A DNA stretch of 64,000 nt, taken from the NCBI RefSeq assembly GCF_965638725.1, contig NC_134951.1, forward strand, positions 102,571,811 through 102,635,810. Reading direction: 5' to 3'. Below the pieces are notes generated by a model, which saw nothing but the letters and a program-made list of their open reading frames with translations, ran no database searches and was not told where the DNA came from. The position numbers were made by a program, and so were the translations under genes. Positions within the stretch are counted from its first letter, which is position 1. Each line of letters starts with the position of its first letter. This document shows, in pieces, positions 37,001 through 49,635 of this stretch. Source of the stretch: Aptenodytes patagonicus. Taxonomy: Eukaryota; Chordata; Aves; Sphenisciformes; Spheniscidae.

Positions 37001-40000
37001 CAGCGGCCAGCTGAGGTGCACAGCACCCGGCAAGGCTGAGTCTGCTGGGCTCCAGGACGGTGCAGAATTCTGCTGAGAACTTAAAGACTCATGAGAACAA
37101 CTCAATTCAGTGCTTTTCCATCAATGGATTGCTCTGCTGATTTTAGCAAAACTGTCCTCAGCACATGTGTGTGGGAGGGTGGACAGTTCCTCTTTACATG
37201 ACCTTCCTTTGTGTAAAGCCAAATCCAGAGCAGTGATTTCTCTCTCCCTTCCCTCTTTTCAAATTTCTGGAGCCTCACTGAGGAAAAAAGAAATACTTAA
37301 AGAAATCTGGAGTTTATGTGAAGGGGCAAATTTAAATAGGAAGCAAGTTAGCAGAAAGTTTCTTGCTGAAACTTGAAACTATACTGAAACATTAGGTCTA
37401 ATGTCCCAGAGCTGTTTTCCTGCCATTTTCTTCATGACCTGATTTATGAATTTACATGTGCCTAACAGGTATAACCCTGGCCTGGGACGTATATTTTGGT
37501 TCAGGCTGCAAATCCTTCCCGTGCTCTCTCCCCACTTTTCCCACTCCCCATGGCAGCAGAAAAATTAGGACATGTTTGTAAAGGTTCTGTTTTCTTCCTT
37601 AGCCCATCGTGCTGGCTGGATGACTCACAAGCCAAACATTGATAATATCAGCTGGCAGTTATTTAAACCTGAGGTTTCAAGTTAGGGAGCAACAATGAAT
37701 GCAAATCTAGCTGGTGGGAGACTGCTTGTAACGCATGCACGTGTGTTAGAGCTTGAAAATTTTTAAGGATTGTTACCACAAAGCCCTATAACACAAAACT
37801 GTAAGACGCTATATAGGGAGTCCATTCTAGGGTGTCTGTGTCCATTTTGATGATGTGGAGGTGTACCTGCTTCTCAGGTACCCCCCAAAAAACTGCAACT
37901 TGTCCCTGGGGTCAACAGAGAGGACACCTATCGTTTTCCTTGCAAACACCACTTGTTAATAACAGAGGATTGTTGGTCACTTGTGACTGCCTCGTGAAAG
38001 AGGAAGGTATTGTATGGTAGTTTAAAAAGACATTAGTGTTGCCTAAGTACCAGTATTAGTTAAGCTGTGCCTGGGAATGTTCCTATGTGCTGGGACATGG
38101 TCGTTTCTGCCTGTGACCCATCAGAGCATTCCCTGGAGATAGGGCACCCCAGAGACCATCCCAATAGGCAGGTTGCACACAGCCACCCACTTCCACAGGC
38201 TAAGAGAGGTTGCTAACGTAGGCGTGGGCCATCGGCAGGACAGTTGACCGCAGTTCTCACAAATGTCCACAGACAGATTTCATGGTGTCATTCTTTCGAC
38301 ACAACAGTGTCAACTATGATGCTGTCAGAAATGTTTCAATTTAGAAAATGTCTTGCTTATTCTGTTAGGGGAAAAAATGGCCACTTACACCCCCCCCACC
38401 CCTGACTTTTTTGCTGTGGATGGGCATGTGGCTTGAGATTTTCCAGCACCTCACTCTTTTCCATAGCTTCCCTTCTGTACTGCTGAAAGAACTGCATTGC
38501 TGCTGCTGACTTATCTCTTTGTGGTATTGCTGGTAATAAGTGATACAGACTCCTGGGTGAGAAAGCTCTCACTGAGCCCTAGGCTGAAGCAGTGAAACAC
38601 CAGTGAATATACAAAGTAAGCCAGCAGCAGACAGGAACTGTCTTAATTCTTGTCCCTTCCTATAGTGGCGACAGGAGGTGGAAGAGCCTCTGGGATACAT
38701 CTTCACTCTTCCTCTCCTTACCTTTAGAGCAAAGTCTGTGTTTCTGTTTCCAACAGATGTCCACCCCCCACCCCTTCCTTGCCCCCAGGAGTTTAAATAT
38801 GCATTTTTTTTTTTCCTAGGGAAACCTGAGAGATTATAGCCTAGATTTTATTAATATAAGTAGTAAGACTGCTTAGTTTAAATATTGAAATACTTTTCTT
38901 GGCATTTACTTTCTAGTGTGTGTTTTTTTCCCCTAGAAAATCAATCCATAATACTTACGTTAATAATGCTACTGTGCACAAGAAAAAAGGAGAGACTTCA
39001 TATGAAGTGAGATTCTGCTTAGACAGTCTGGTAGGTGTGTTAATGATAGATGGATGACTGCATTCATGTCATCCTCTTATGATTTTTGTCTAATTTTTGT
39101 TTTGTTTCGGGCAAAAGGGGGATTGGGGATTTTTTTTTTTTTTTTTTTCAGTTTTGGAAATTCTAGTCAGAAGTGTGGGATGACATTGAGAGGAATGGCT
39201 CAGTCTTCTACCTGTAGACCTTCTCCTGGGTTTGTGATTTGTTGGCCTATATCACTTTACAAAGCTTATTTCATTGTGTTAGTTACATTGCACTGAGTTG
39301 TATATTCATTCAGGAAGAGAGAGACTTTGATCACATCAACATTACCTTTAGGCTTAGTCTTTACTGGGGATATTAAATTAAACTACTTAAAATCCTGGAA
39401 ACATTTGTGAACAAGGCATATAAACACATTAAAACATCCTAGAACAATTTACAAATAGTTTAATTAGCGCTTAGAGTAGCTTACCTTTAGCACATTTAAT
39501 AGCCAATTAAATGTTTGAAACCAAGGTAGTTAAGTGCCAAACTGGACATAGGAATTAATTTCAATCACCTAATCTCCCATTATGTCCTCACAGTTCATCA
39601 GAGGCCTCATGGAAGATTCATAATTGCCAGGAATAGGAAACTCTTAGAAAATCCTGCAGATGGATATTGGAAATTGTAGGACGAAACTTAAACTTCAGCA
39701 TGTCTTGTTTATACAAGTCCAGTTCAGCTGATTCAATTACAAACCGTCCGTTCCTGTTGTGTAAGCATGACCTAACTGAGATATGAAAGTGGAGTTATTT
39801 TTCTGAAACCCCATCCCACTGTACCTCACAGCTGTGTCTTTTTATCTTCCAGTGTGGTTTTGGACAACCATAAATAGAAACCATGCAGACCTCCATCTCT
39901 AGTTGCTAGTTGTAACCTAGCAAAATCTGTAAAGTGGTGCAGAATCCTGTGTGCAGCTGAATCTCCTGACTTCCTCCGTGTTACCTACCTTATATTATGT

Positions 40001-43000
40001 ATTCACAGCATTTTTCAGGTGTTCTTCCAGAAACTGATCCTACTAGTGTCACCTTGCAGAAAAAAAAGCCACAACACTTGAAAGCAGTCAAAATCTCTCA
40101 TGAAAGTTCATTGCACCTTCTTTGAAAATGAAATACTCTGGCTGTTTTTAAAACCTGTGAGGAAAACCCCTTTCCAAGAACTTCATAAGACTTTGCAGTC
40201 CTCAGTCTGCGTAATGGTAGATAGAAGGGAGAAATGCTTTAATGACCCGGAGGTCATCAAAGTTACTTATCCAAATAAAGATCAGTTGGCTGAGTTCTGT
40301 TACATAGAATAAGTGGTAAGAATAAGGTGTTCCAGCCAGGTGCTGTGAACAAGTTAAATTATGCCTTCTCCCCCTGCAGCATCAAATAGTTATGCTGTAA
40401 CCGTCGCTTCCTCTTCCAAAGTACTTTGTTCTGGTTTTATGCGCTGTGCAATTGGTAGGGCATTCTGTCTCAGTGGTGGGAAGGGAATTTTTTTTATAAC
40501 TCATGTGTACTTCATAGGAGTTAAGATTGTGTACAAGGTTAGTTTCAGACTGTTCTGTGAGACAGTGGCAGCAGCATAAAGTATCAGTAGTGTAGTCATA
40601 CTGGATTTTAATGATGCTGTGTAAATGTGTCCAGATAAGAAAAGGAGTTCCCCAAACTGGGAGACATTTTTCCTGAGATTTGTAAAAATGTAGTAATGGT
40701 TTTCTATGCAGGTACAGCCTAGCATTCAAATATAGGAAAAGAGGAGGAGAAGTCGAGATCCAGTGAGATAGTTCGGTGGTATGTCTGGCTTGACAGATAC
40801 TACGTGTTCTTGTAAGCCTAATTTCTAAACTGAAGGAAACTGCAGACGTTCGGATGAACAACTGATGATATCTAAAGTTTCATTAATCTTGTTCATTAAT
40901 CTCTGTTTCTGTGCCTCTGTTGCAACTACCTTTGTATGCTTTTGTAAAACATGTCTACTGTCGTCTTTTCAAGAGCTCCTTCTAACAGAAATGCCCTTAA
41001 GAAGTGATTCTGTAAAATATTTACCAAAACACCTCTAAATACCCACTATTTCATGGTGTGCAAATACTATTGCTCAATGTCCATGCAATGTTACTGATGA
41101 TAACGTGCTTTATTTCATTATTTCAAACCTTTTTCTTGGCCTTTTATTGCAATTCCTTGGGAATCGGATTATAAAATCCTCCTAGCAAGCTCCTCATGTG
41201 AGTTCCCTGGGCAATCAGTAATGAATGGTGATGATATCACCATCAAATTCTTTAGTGTTTTCTAATCATATTTAGTACTAAATTTTTCAGTTGTTTTCTC
41301 CTGCAAGTAAGACACTGTCATTTCTTGCATTTACTACTACATCAGGAATCACATAGAGCTTGGATCTGTTCACTAGCAAGTAATACTGCCGCAAGGACTG
41401 TTCTTTTTCATTATTCCAGTTCTTGGGTGGGAAGAGTCTTTCTGTGTGGTTTTGAGCCTCTTAAGTCACTTTTGCTTTCTTTGTTGAAGGCCACTCCTGG
41501 AAAGCTTTCTGTTTGTTCTCCTGCCCTGGCTAGTGGGGATGCTAAAACAAGGGTGCAGCTGTTCATATGTTTAAATGGGCAAAAAAAGTTTCATTTTGAT
41601 TAAAGCTAAATCCCCTTAAAGATTGCTACTTCTCTGCTTAGCCAATGTGTTACGTGGGCAGTAGACTTTCCCCAGATATGGTTAGGACTTCCAAGTTAAT
41701 GGTAGGGCTATTGTGGTAGTGTGGGATCACATTCGTAGCAGCCTCTGGACAGGCTCTTGCTGGCCCCAGTGGGACCAGCTCCTTTTTCTGCTCGTGGGAT
41801 GGTCGTGGGCAGGGGGGATGAGGAGGAGGAGGAAAGGGCATGGGATCAAGGAGACAACAAAAGTCGAGTAGCACATGACAGAACTGAACTTGGCCCAGTA
41901 ACTGAAATGTGAACTGGAAGACTCTCCTAGACACGCTGCCAATGTTGTTTACAGAGGTGGGAGCTCAGGTGCAGGTGCAGTGTCCATTCTCTGCAAGGGG
42001 CTAGCATACGTTTGCCTATAATATTTAAAATAGAAAGGGAAGTGTGGCTTGCCCAAATAAGTGCTAAAAGAACTCTGCAAGTGAGGACTCAAGTAGGCAA
42101 GGATGACCTGGATGAAAAACGGGCTGGTTATTGACTGGGACGTATATATTGGGACACCAGTAAAGCAGAATGTTAGTGATCAGTGAATGCCGCCAAAAAC
42201 ACAAGGAGGAGTGTAGTTTTAATAACAGAATACAACTGCATTGTGTTTAGCAAATGTCTGCTGTAGTATTTATCCTACCACCTGCACGGTTTGCCACCAA
42301 CGTAAAATCTGAGAAGAGATGAAAGGATGGTGCCAGTAAGTGCTCTTTTTAGGAAAGTAAGACTAATTTATTTACCTCTATTTAATGTAATGTCCAAAAT
42401 GTATTGTGTCTTGCAAGAAGATCTGAGACAAAAGAATAAATCCAGTCTTTGAGCCTGAGAGATTAAAATCCTTTTGCTTCTGACCTTTTCTTGCTCCTCA
42501 GCGTGCATGTTACACCACTGAACAGCAGGATTTGACCAAATCCTATTCATTTCAGTGTGATGACTTCTGTTGACTTGAGTAAGGTTTCTATAGGAATGCA
42601 CCTTGTCATATTCTCTCATAACATTTCATGTTAGCTTTTAAGGTCAGCTTCAGTAGCATTGCTTGACAAATGACAGGAATCAAGCCCTTATCCACCAATT
42701 TTTAAATATTCAGATATCAATACTGAATTTTGACCATTGTTTCTATCCTCTCATATCACCTACAGTAATGCCACGTGACTACTGTATGCCCTGTCTGCAA
42801 GTGCTGTAGTTTGCTCCTAACGTTTCTTCTAGACTGTGAAATGATTTATGAAGATATGATCCATATCAGAGAGATTACAGATCAGAAGTAGTCTGATTAA
42901 ATATTTGGCAGGCCATGTTTGCTTGAAGATATGTTAAGAGACTAAAAGAATGATCTAGAAAAAAAGAAGTTACCGTAATGAGTAAAATATTTTTCTTCTG

Positions 43001-43328
43001 AAATGTTTCTAAGAACTTTTTCTAAATTATTCATTTCACCTCTTCAAAGATTTAAGGAATTACATAAACCCCTGGATATTTTCCCTTACAGCAAATCCTA
43101 CAGTACTGCCAAATGAATTTTCAAATAAATCCTTCCTGTGTTTCTGTATCTCGTTGTGTATCAAGGTGATAGCTAGCATGCTATGATCCAGATCATTGCT
43201 TCAACCAGATAGTTTGCTCTCTGGCTAGCTCACCTCTAAGAGACATGCTGACATGAAATTAAAACTGTAGCAAAAACTTATAACCTAGATGCAAAATACT
43301 GGTCTTTGAAAAATTATTAAAGTTGCTA
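34034..43328. other. Non-coding stretch, no gene recognised
   Basis: Frames reach 159 codons on the minus strand (40382-40861), but the translation is unlike any family I know. Low-complexity pieces include T runs at 35959-35971 and 39130-39148 and a C run at 38390-38397. The stretch 39360-39620 is AT-rich with several homeodomain-type cores (TAATTAG at 39461, CAATTAA at 39505) and an NKX-type TTAAGTG at 39530, and is a candidate conserved element only. Confidence 0.5.
39130..39148. repeat. Poly-T run (19)
   Basis: Nineteen consecutive T residues are seen directly after GGGGAT. No retroposed copy ending here was recognised. Confidence 0.85.
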
Positions 43329-43418
43329 ATAACTCTGTATCATTTTTCAGGTCTCACAAACCCACCTAAATTTAGGTGGCATGAAGGCCACCTAAATTTA
43401 TAAAGGGCTCAGAGTTAT
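43329..43418. repeat. Nested palindrome and 14-bp perfect hairpin
   Basis: The perfect 18-bp palindrome CCACCTAAATTTAGGTGG (43362-43379) overlaps a hairpin. In the hairpin the arm TAAATTTAGGTGGC (43367-43380) pairs with its exact complement at 43387-43400 across the 6-nt loop ATGAAG. Thus the unit CCACCTAAATTTA occurs three times, two direct and one inverted. An outer pair, ATAACTCTG (43329-43337) and CAGAGTTAT (43410-43418), is also perfectly inverted around the core. Such a layout suggests a decayed short inverted-repeat transposon or a hotspot of inverted duplication. No coding role is implied. Confidence 0.75.
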
Positions 43419-43740
43419 CTCAAGGTATTTACACAAGTGCAGCTAAACTTGCGTTGCCTAGATTCCATGCAACAAACCTTGGAGCGTGTGGTCACAATTT
43501 AAGAAACTTCTGCGGTTCATCAAGAAGCCAAGGCTTTGGCCATGTGTCCTCAGGTGACTGATTAGGTAATATTTGTACACCTCTACAGAAAAATAACAGG
43601 TTTGTATAGAGAAGTATGTAAATATTAGGTATTATGGGTATTAATTATGTTTTCCCGACTGATGTAATCTGTTAAATTGTTAAATTCACTGTTGAACGTA
43701 TTTAGCAGGCATTCCTGATCTATACTTGTGGGGTCCCCTC

Positions 43741-43866
43741 TTCCACAGTGTCCGAGGACCTCACATTTCTTTAAAAGATCCTGTGAAGCAGGAACACGGT
43801 GCTGTCCTCATTTAATAGGAAGAACCGAGACTCGATGCTGTGCCGAGACTTAACTCTTCACCCCAC
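43741..43866 (-). repeat. Probable MIR/L3-type relic
   Basis: GATCCTGTGAAGCAGGAAC, then TGCTGTCCTCATTTAATAGG, AAGAACCGAGACTCGATGC and GAGACTTAACTC, follow the block order of MIR/L3: 'aatcctgtgaggtaggtac .. ttatcctcatttacaga .. gaaactgaggc.cagagaggttaact'. The copy is diverged and was judged by eye. Confidence 0.5.
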
Positions 43867-45087
43867 ACGAGCGAGCATGCATGCTGACCCTGGTGTGGCA
43901 CCATGCCGTGCTTGCTGCGTGGTGCCATGCTGTGCTACGGGCTGCAGGACGGGTGCTTGGAGCTGTCCTGGGGTCCCTGCACTATGCCCCACCATGCAGC
44001 ATGGCTGGGTGGTAGACGAATTGCTCATGGTCGCATGGGGGGCACTGGGTTTTCTAATACTTGTGGGGAAGCTTTGCCCATCGTTCTTCTCTCCTGAGGC
44101 GCTGCGTGAAGTGAACCCAGAACTAATCTGGGCATCCACCATGCCTGGGGGAAGAGTCTGCCATGTCATGTAAGGCGTACATAGATCGGGTTTTGTTCAG
44201 GCTTGTAGCGAGATTGGGACAGTGCAGGGCTTTGTGGGCTGCCTGCCCCCCTGGGCTGAGAGGGGCAGGGGTGCCTGCTGGCTGGCATGCCTCCTCCCCC
44301 AGCTGCTGGTGGCTTTCCAGGGAGTGACACTCTTGCCGGTGCCACTCTCGTGCCGTCACCTTGCCCTGGGCTGGCTTCCTCGAGAAGGCAGCACCGGGCT
44401 GCCCAGAGCCATTGCGCCTGTCTCCTGAAACAAGGCATTTCTCCTCCATCTCAACAGACCTCGGTTTGCTCTGGGTGGCGAGTGTTTACAGATTATACCC
44501 TCTACTTAATAATGCATCTGTGGCAGCTGTTTCGTCCAGCTATCGTCATGATGTAAATGTTTTCACCCAAAGATCCTTGGATATCTACAAATATGGTACA
44601 CTTTCTCATGTGTTTGCTAATTGCTATTTATTTGCCTGAGAAACTTGCTGAATTCATAATGTATATTTTTTCCACTCTACTTCTGTTTCAGGGTAATGCT
44701 TAATCCACTACTCGAAACAGCTTTTTCATTCTCTTCGCTATAATAAATTACTAAACTGCAAGAAATGGAAATAAGCTCCTTTAGCTTAAATTCGCGGAGC
44801 TTTTGTTTCGAGGTTTAACAGTGAATCTTGGAAAGCTTGTTTTTCATTTGTCCTGAAACCTTGCCCCGCCTGCCTCCCCCTTTTCATGCCAGTAAAAGGT
44901 AACCAGAGACAGCTGGGGGCTCTCTTTCTGCCTCCCGTCAATGGGAGCGTCTTCTGAATGCCTCTTTCATGTACCTGCAGAGACCCGGCTCTGCTAACCG
45001 CTACGGCCGAGGTTCTCAAAGGCTGAATAGGTTTTCATTGCCTGCATTTCTGGTCTGAAGCAGACTGAGAGAAATGAGTGTTAAGTA
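43867..45087. other. GC-richer non-coding stretch, no gene recognised
   Basis: GC content is visibly higher than in the surroundings up to about 44460. The words ACCATGCCGTGCTTG and GCCATGCTGTGCTA suggest a short degenerate duplication near 43900-43935. The overlapping frames (for example 43799-44173 plus and 44123-44449 minus) are the usual consequence of GC-rich sequence with few stops. None is recognised. Confidence 0.5.
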
Positions 45088-45187
45088 AACGCGGTGGCAG
45101 CCCTGCCAGCGTCAGCATTCCAGCCCGCAGCGTCGCTCCGGACCGGGACGCTGCCGGCACAGGCTTCTGCACATCCAGCTGTCGGGG
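45088..45187. other. Short CpG-dense segment
   Basis: About eleven CpG dinucleotides fall in roughly 100 bases (for example GCAGCGTCGCTCCGGACCGG), against strong CpG depletion in most of the window. It is too short to call a full CpG island. It may mark unmethylated regulatory DNA, or simply be a younger or GC-biased piece. Confidence 0.45.
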
Positions 45188-48100
45188 GGTTGTTTTATTT
45201 GTTAGCAGTTGAAGAGGAGAGGGATGCGAGGCAAAGCAAAGAGTGGCGAGCCTAGTTTTTATGAGGCTGTTTATTCTTTCTATAAGAAGTGTGTGGTGCC
45301 TTATTGATGTTGAATGGGAATTTGATACAGTGATAAAGTAGAACTGTAAACTTACCAAGACCAGCTGCCTTTGTTCTGTACCTCTAAGCATCTGCAGAAA
45401 ACGTGTTCAACAGCACTCAAACATTTCTGTGAAATAATATGTGATCTTATTCAACACCTTCCGTAGAGCACTGATCACCCTGCTGCAGCTGATTGAAGTC
45501 AATAGAAAATGAAGGTGTCTGTCTGTCTTTCTGTACCAGGCCTTTTGCATGTGAAGTCAGTGTTTGCAGGCTTTTAAGTGAAAACAGAGTTTTATTTTCA
45601 GTTTTCTATCATGAGCATTTTACAAATATTCTGTTGTGGTTTAAACATCAAGATTTAGGAAACACAGATACTTGTTAATAGAGGTTTTTGGATTTGGTGT
45701 TTTTATTAGGGCAAACTCGAAACACCCTAATGCCCAGCTTACCGTGGAAGTTACACATGGAAGGATTGTGCATTGATAACGTGCTAACAACAACGTCAAA
45801 GTATTGTCTGTTGCAGCAGGCAAAAGAACCTGAACTGCATGAATTAGGGCTTTGTCTCCACAAACACCTAGGCATTGTGTAGACAGGAACGTTTCCCCCT
45901 TCTTCCAAAATTAACCCTATTCCTTACCACACGTAGGCACTCTTATACCAGTTCAAGAACCTCCCAAGTGAAGACACTTTTATTCAGGAATGAGAATGTG
46001 CACTCAAGAAGTTATCTTGCTGTAAATGTAGCGTGGGTTATGCAGATCCTTCCACCTATGAGTTCCCACAGCATCTGAGGTCACGTTTACAAAAATGTGT
46101 GTGTAGAGCTGCTAGTTTTCAACAGTTGGTCCCAGAGGAAAATTCACTTGTTGACTTAAGAGATGAAGAATGATTCAACTTCTTGGAAACTGGATGTAAA
46201 ACATCTTCAGAAAGGTGGTTTTTGTGTATGCTCAGAACCAGGCCCAATGCACCTTAGATTTAAGGTCGCGAGAGTCACAAGTTCTTGAAAATGAAGACCC
46301 TTTTCTCCTCTCTTTGCCCTTTTTTATTGTTGCAAGTGTGTTGTAAGACATGTGATCCATGTCATTAGGATTTTTTTTTTTTACTCCTAATTGATGGTGC
46401 TGTGTTATTTGAATAGTAATTATTTTCAGTTTTGTACGTAGCTGTTTGTCAGTTTATTGAAATGAACTGCCATCCGTGCACCCTGATCAAAGCAAAGAGC
46501 ATGAAATCCCACGTGTTGCACTTTTGAGAGCATCAACAATGAAGCTAACCTTTCACCCTTGACTTTCTTTTAACCCTAATTTTGAAAGACAGTAGCAAAC
46601 AATTCAGCTAACTTCTTAAGTGAAAGAATATTCAAACTAGCTCGATTGTAATGCAGTGTACTTTTCAAGTGAATGGAAGATCTCAGAGTAATGCATACAA
46701 ATACAGAGGCCGGGTAAGTTCATTACTTTGCAGTTTCTGGTGTGGCAATAGCAGTGAAATGGTTAAAAGGTTGGCTTTAAAGTGGTCACAATTAGGCTTC
46801 AAAGTTAACACCCCACCCCACTGAGATGAATGGGAGCAGTTGACATTTCTTAGTGCTATTGTTTCGGTCTGGCTTGCCATAGCTTCTAAAATAAGACAAC
46901 AGTACATCTGTTTACATTCTGCTTCCGCAAACCCAGATGGGCTAGAAACTTCATTGTTTTTTAAGTGGAAACTTAGATTCTGGAGAATACAGCAATATCC
47001 ACGGTGTATCTGTAGGAAGAAGAGCTGAAAGCCGCCTTAATCGCAGACATCTCCCCCTTCCCTGTAAATGTCTATTGTCCCAGGACAAATCTGTAAACCA
47101 CTGGGGGGAAAAATAGTCATGTATATTTGAAGTACTTTTTACTTGCTACATCACATGCACACAGTAACTTCTCAACAAGTCTCTAGCGTGCAAATCTTCA
47201 TAAATGGGTGTGGGGTTTTGAACTTTTTCCTCTTTTAGTAAGTAGTGTGTGCTGTAAAATAAGGTAAAGGTCCTGCTTTTACTGAACACGGTAGCTTCTC
47301 TTAACGTCTCCCAACAGAAAAACTTCTCCCATCTCTAGAGAAGCCAGAGTTTCATCCCAGAGTGTTTGAGACCAGGTGTTACTTTCTGCGTTCACATGAG
47401 TAGAATAAGATTCTTGAGAGGTATGTCTTGCATTTTTCTGATACTTTAATAGGGCAACTACATTAACTGCAGGAGGATCTTAGGAGCTGGAAAGGATTAA
47501 TAAAGGTGCAAGTAGGGCCAGAATTTGTAGCAGATGGTCTCTATTACCCCATGCCTCAGTTAGTGTAGAGAGTACACAGTGTCCTCTCTGACTTTTGTTG
47601 AGGGGTCTGCACAGTGGCAAACTGCCCTCAGTAGCAGCCAGAACCCTATGAGAGCTTCTCTGATAAAGGCAGCCTATTAGATATGCTTAGGCTGTAGATT
47701 GAAACCAGCTGTGAATCTGTCGGAAAGATTTTCCTCATTGTGCTTTCATCAGGGTGGAAAGTTTGTGGCTCGCTCTGCATATATGTGTATTTTGGGCTTC
47801 ATTGCTCTGACTTTGCAAGTCCTAGAGTCTGCCAGTGATAAGAGCTCTCATGCATACAGGCTCCTTTTGTACACTGGCACCCAGAGACCCTGCCTGCCTT
47901 TTGCCCGTGGACAACACAGCTTATGCTTCGGAAGTGGCATTGTGGGCTCTTCCAAATGGTGTCTCCCAGATTGCAGCCCCTGGTGAATCGTATGGTGAAG
48001 GCAAGCGTGCCATCTGTGGTTTGGGCTCGTGAAGCTTGTTTCCTGCCCAGCTTCAAGTAGCATTTTCACCCAAGGATAAAATAAAGCGGCCCTGAGCCTA

Positions 48101-48603
48101 GACATGCCTCCAGGTTGTCTGAGACAACTGTGTCCATTTCAAGAGTGTAAACTCTCTCCCCTCTTGTTCTTCTCTTCAGTTCCTGTGTTAAGTGGGGGAG
48201 TGTAGCAATCTGGTCTGTATGAAGAAAATACCTGAGAAAACCCAAGAGGAATATTTATTTTGAAAGCTTCTTTCACGAGTTTGTTTTATCTATTTAAAAA
48301 AGATTGCTTTAAAAATAAAATAATGTTAAATCACGCTGGAGAAAAGCAATTCCGATGTGACAGAACTCCTACCGTGTGCAGCAAGAACCACTCAATTCAG
48401 CTACAGGAGGAAGGGCATGTTATTTAATCAAACAGAGGGTTAGAGAACAGCATCAAATACGCATTTGTTATATTTGTTTCCGCTTTCCATTTCCCTAGTC
48501 CATTTCTGACTGTGGATCTCTATAATACTGGGTAGACATGAATTATGCCTTACACATCTTGTGGAAGAAAACAGGTATCTATTAGCCCTTTCAAATATAG
48601 TCA
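45188..48603. other. Non-coding stretch, no gene recognised
   Basis: No exon or RNA gene is recognised. A consensus TCF/LEF-type word, TGATCAAAG (46484-46492), sits in a stretch (46360-46650) with few repeats apart from a T run. This is only suggestive of regulatory DNA. The remaining frames are short and unrecognised. Confidence 0.5.
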
Positions 48604-48664
48604 AAATGACTTCTGCAAGGCTACAGTAGGGCGGTGGCAGAGCTTGGAAAAGAAGTCAGGAGGC
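48604..48664 (-). repeat. Possible MIR/L3-type relic
   Basis: AAATGACTTCTGCAAGGCTAC, GTGGCAGAGCTTGGAAAAGA and AGTCAGGAGG are ordered as in 'aagtgacttgcccaaggtcac..agc...gtggcagagctgggaatagaac...tcctgac', the 3' half of MIR/L3-like tails. Similarity upstream of 48604 is weaker. Confidence 0.45.
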
Positions 48665-49597
48665 GTGTTGGCCAGTTCTGTATGTTTTAACTAGCAAACT
48701 GACCTGCTTCCCTGTATTACAATAGCATTGTGACACCTACATGTTCAGAAGCCTAAGCTTTATATTCTCCCCAACAGAGAGAGTTTCCTGAATAGACCTG
48801 AAGAAAATATTACTATAGCTTCTCTACCACTTGTGCCCTAACCTGCTTTTTGCCTTATATTCAAAGGTGATTTTGATAACGGAATTATCTTTTAGGGAAT
48901 ATGAAATACTGGGGATTCAAAGGGACAAATCCGGACAGGGCAGGAATCCGCCATCATGATAACATTGTAATGCAACTTCTGAAAAATTAACATGTTATGA
49001 GAGAAAAAAAAAAACCTTTTCATTTTTTAACTTTGTGCTGATTTATTTTTCTTTCAGAAAAGAAAATGGAGCCTTCCATTTTGAGACTATTTAGTTTTGA
49101 GTAAATTCTGTATTTCTCTTTTGTGGTGTATTTCTTTAGTCAATTTATAGTTTGCATGCCTACCGCTCCCAGTCTCTTTGCTGGTCTGAGCTTGCTTGCC
49201 AACTGGTATTTGACACTAAGCAGCAAAATCCTAGTTCTCTTTGAGCAGCTTGGTACGTTATGGCAGTCATTATCCCATAGAAGAGGATGAGCGATGCAGA
49301 CGGTCACTCCTGTAGCTCTCAGGAGAAATGCAATAGGAAAAAAGTCCAGCAAACTGAAACAAAATTTTTCAATTAATGAATACTAAAAATTGGAGTTTCT
49401 TCCCAAAATAACCCCAAAGTTTCATTTCTTATTGGAAATTCTTTTTTTTTTTTTAAATTGAAAAAAATTGATATTTACTTCCCAGTTTAGGAAAAAGATG
49501 TTGAATACCAAAGTATTTTATGGGATTAAATTCCCATCTTTTTTTCAGCTCTAATTATGATAATGATGTACAAGGATATAAATTTTTTTTTGTTTCT

Positions 49598-49635
49598 TTC
49601 TCTCCTTAATTTTTCCTTCTCTCCTTAATTTTTCC
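49598..49635. repeat. Perfect 19-bp tandem duplication
   Basis: TTCTCTCCTTAATTTTTCC occurs twice back to back (49598-49616 and 49617-49635) with no mismatch. This indicates a recent slippage or unequal exchange, possibly polymorphic. Confidence 0.85.

Noticed and set aside
40382..40861. 159-codon minus-strand frame
   Set aside because: The translation resembles no family, no splice or start context supports it, and a few frames of this length are expected by chance in 64 kb at this base composition.
43799..44449. Overlapping frames on both strands
   Set aside because: GC-rich DNA has few stop codons; frames on both strands are open together, which argues against any one being selected.
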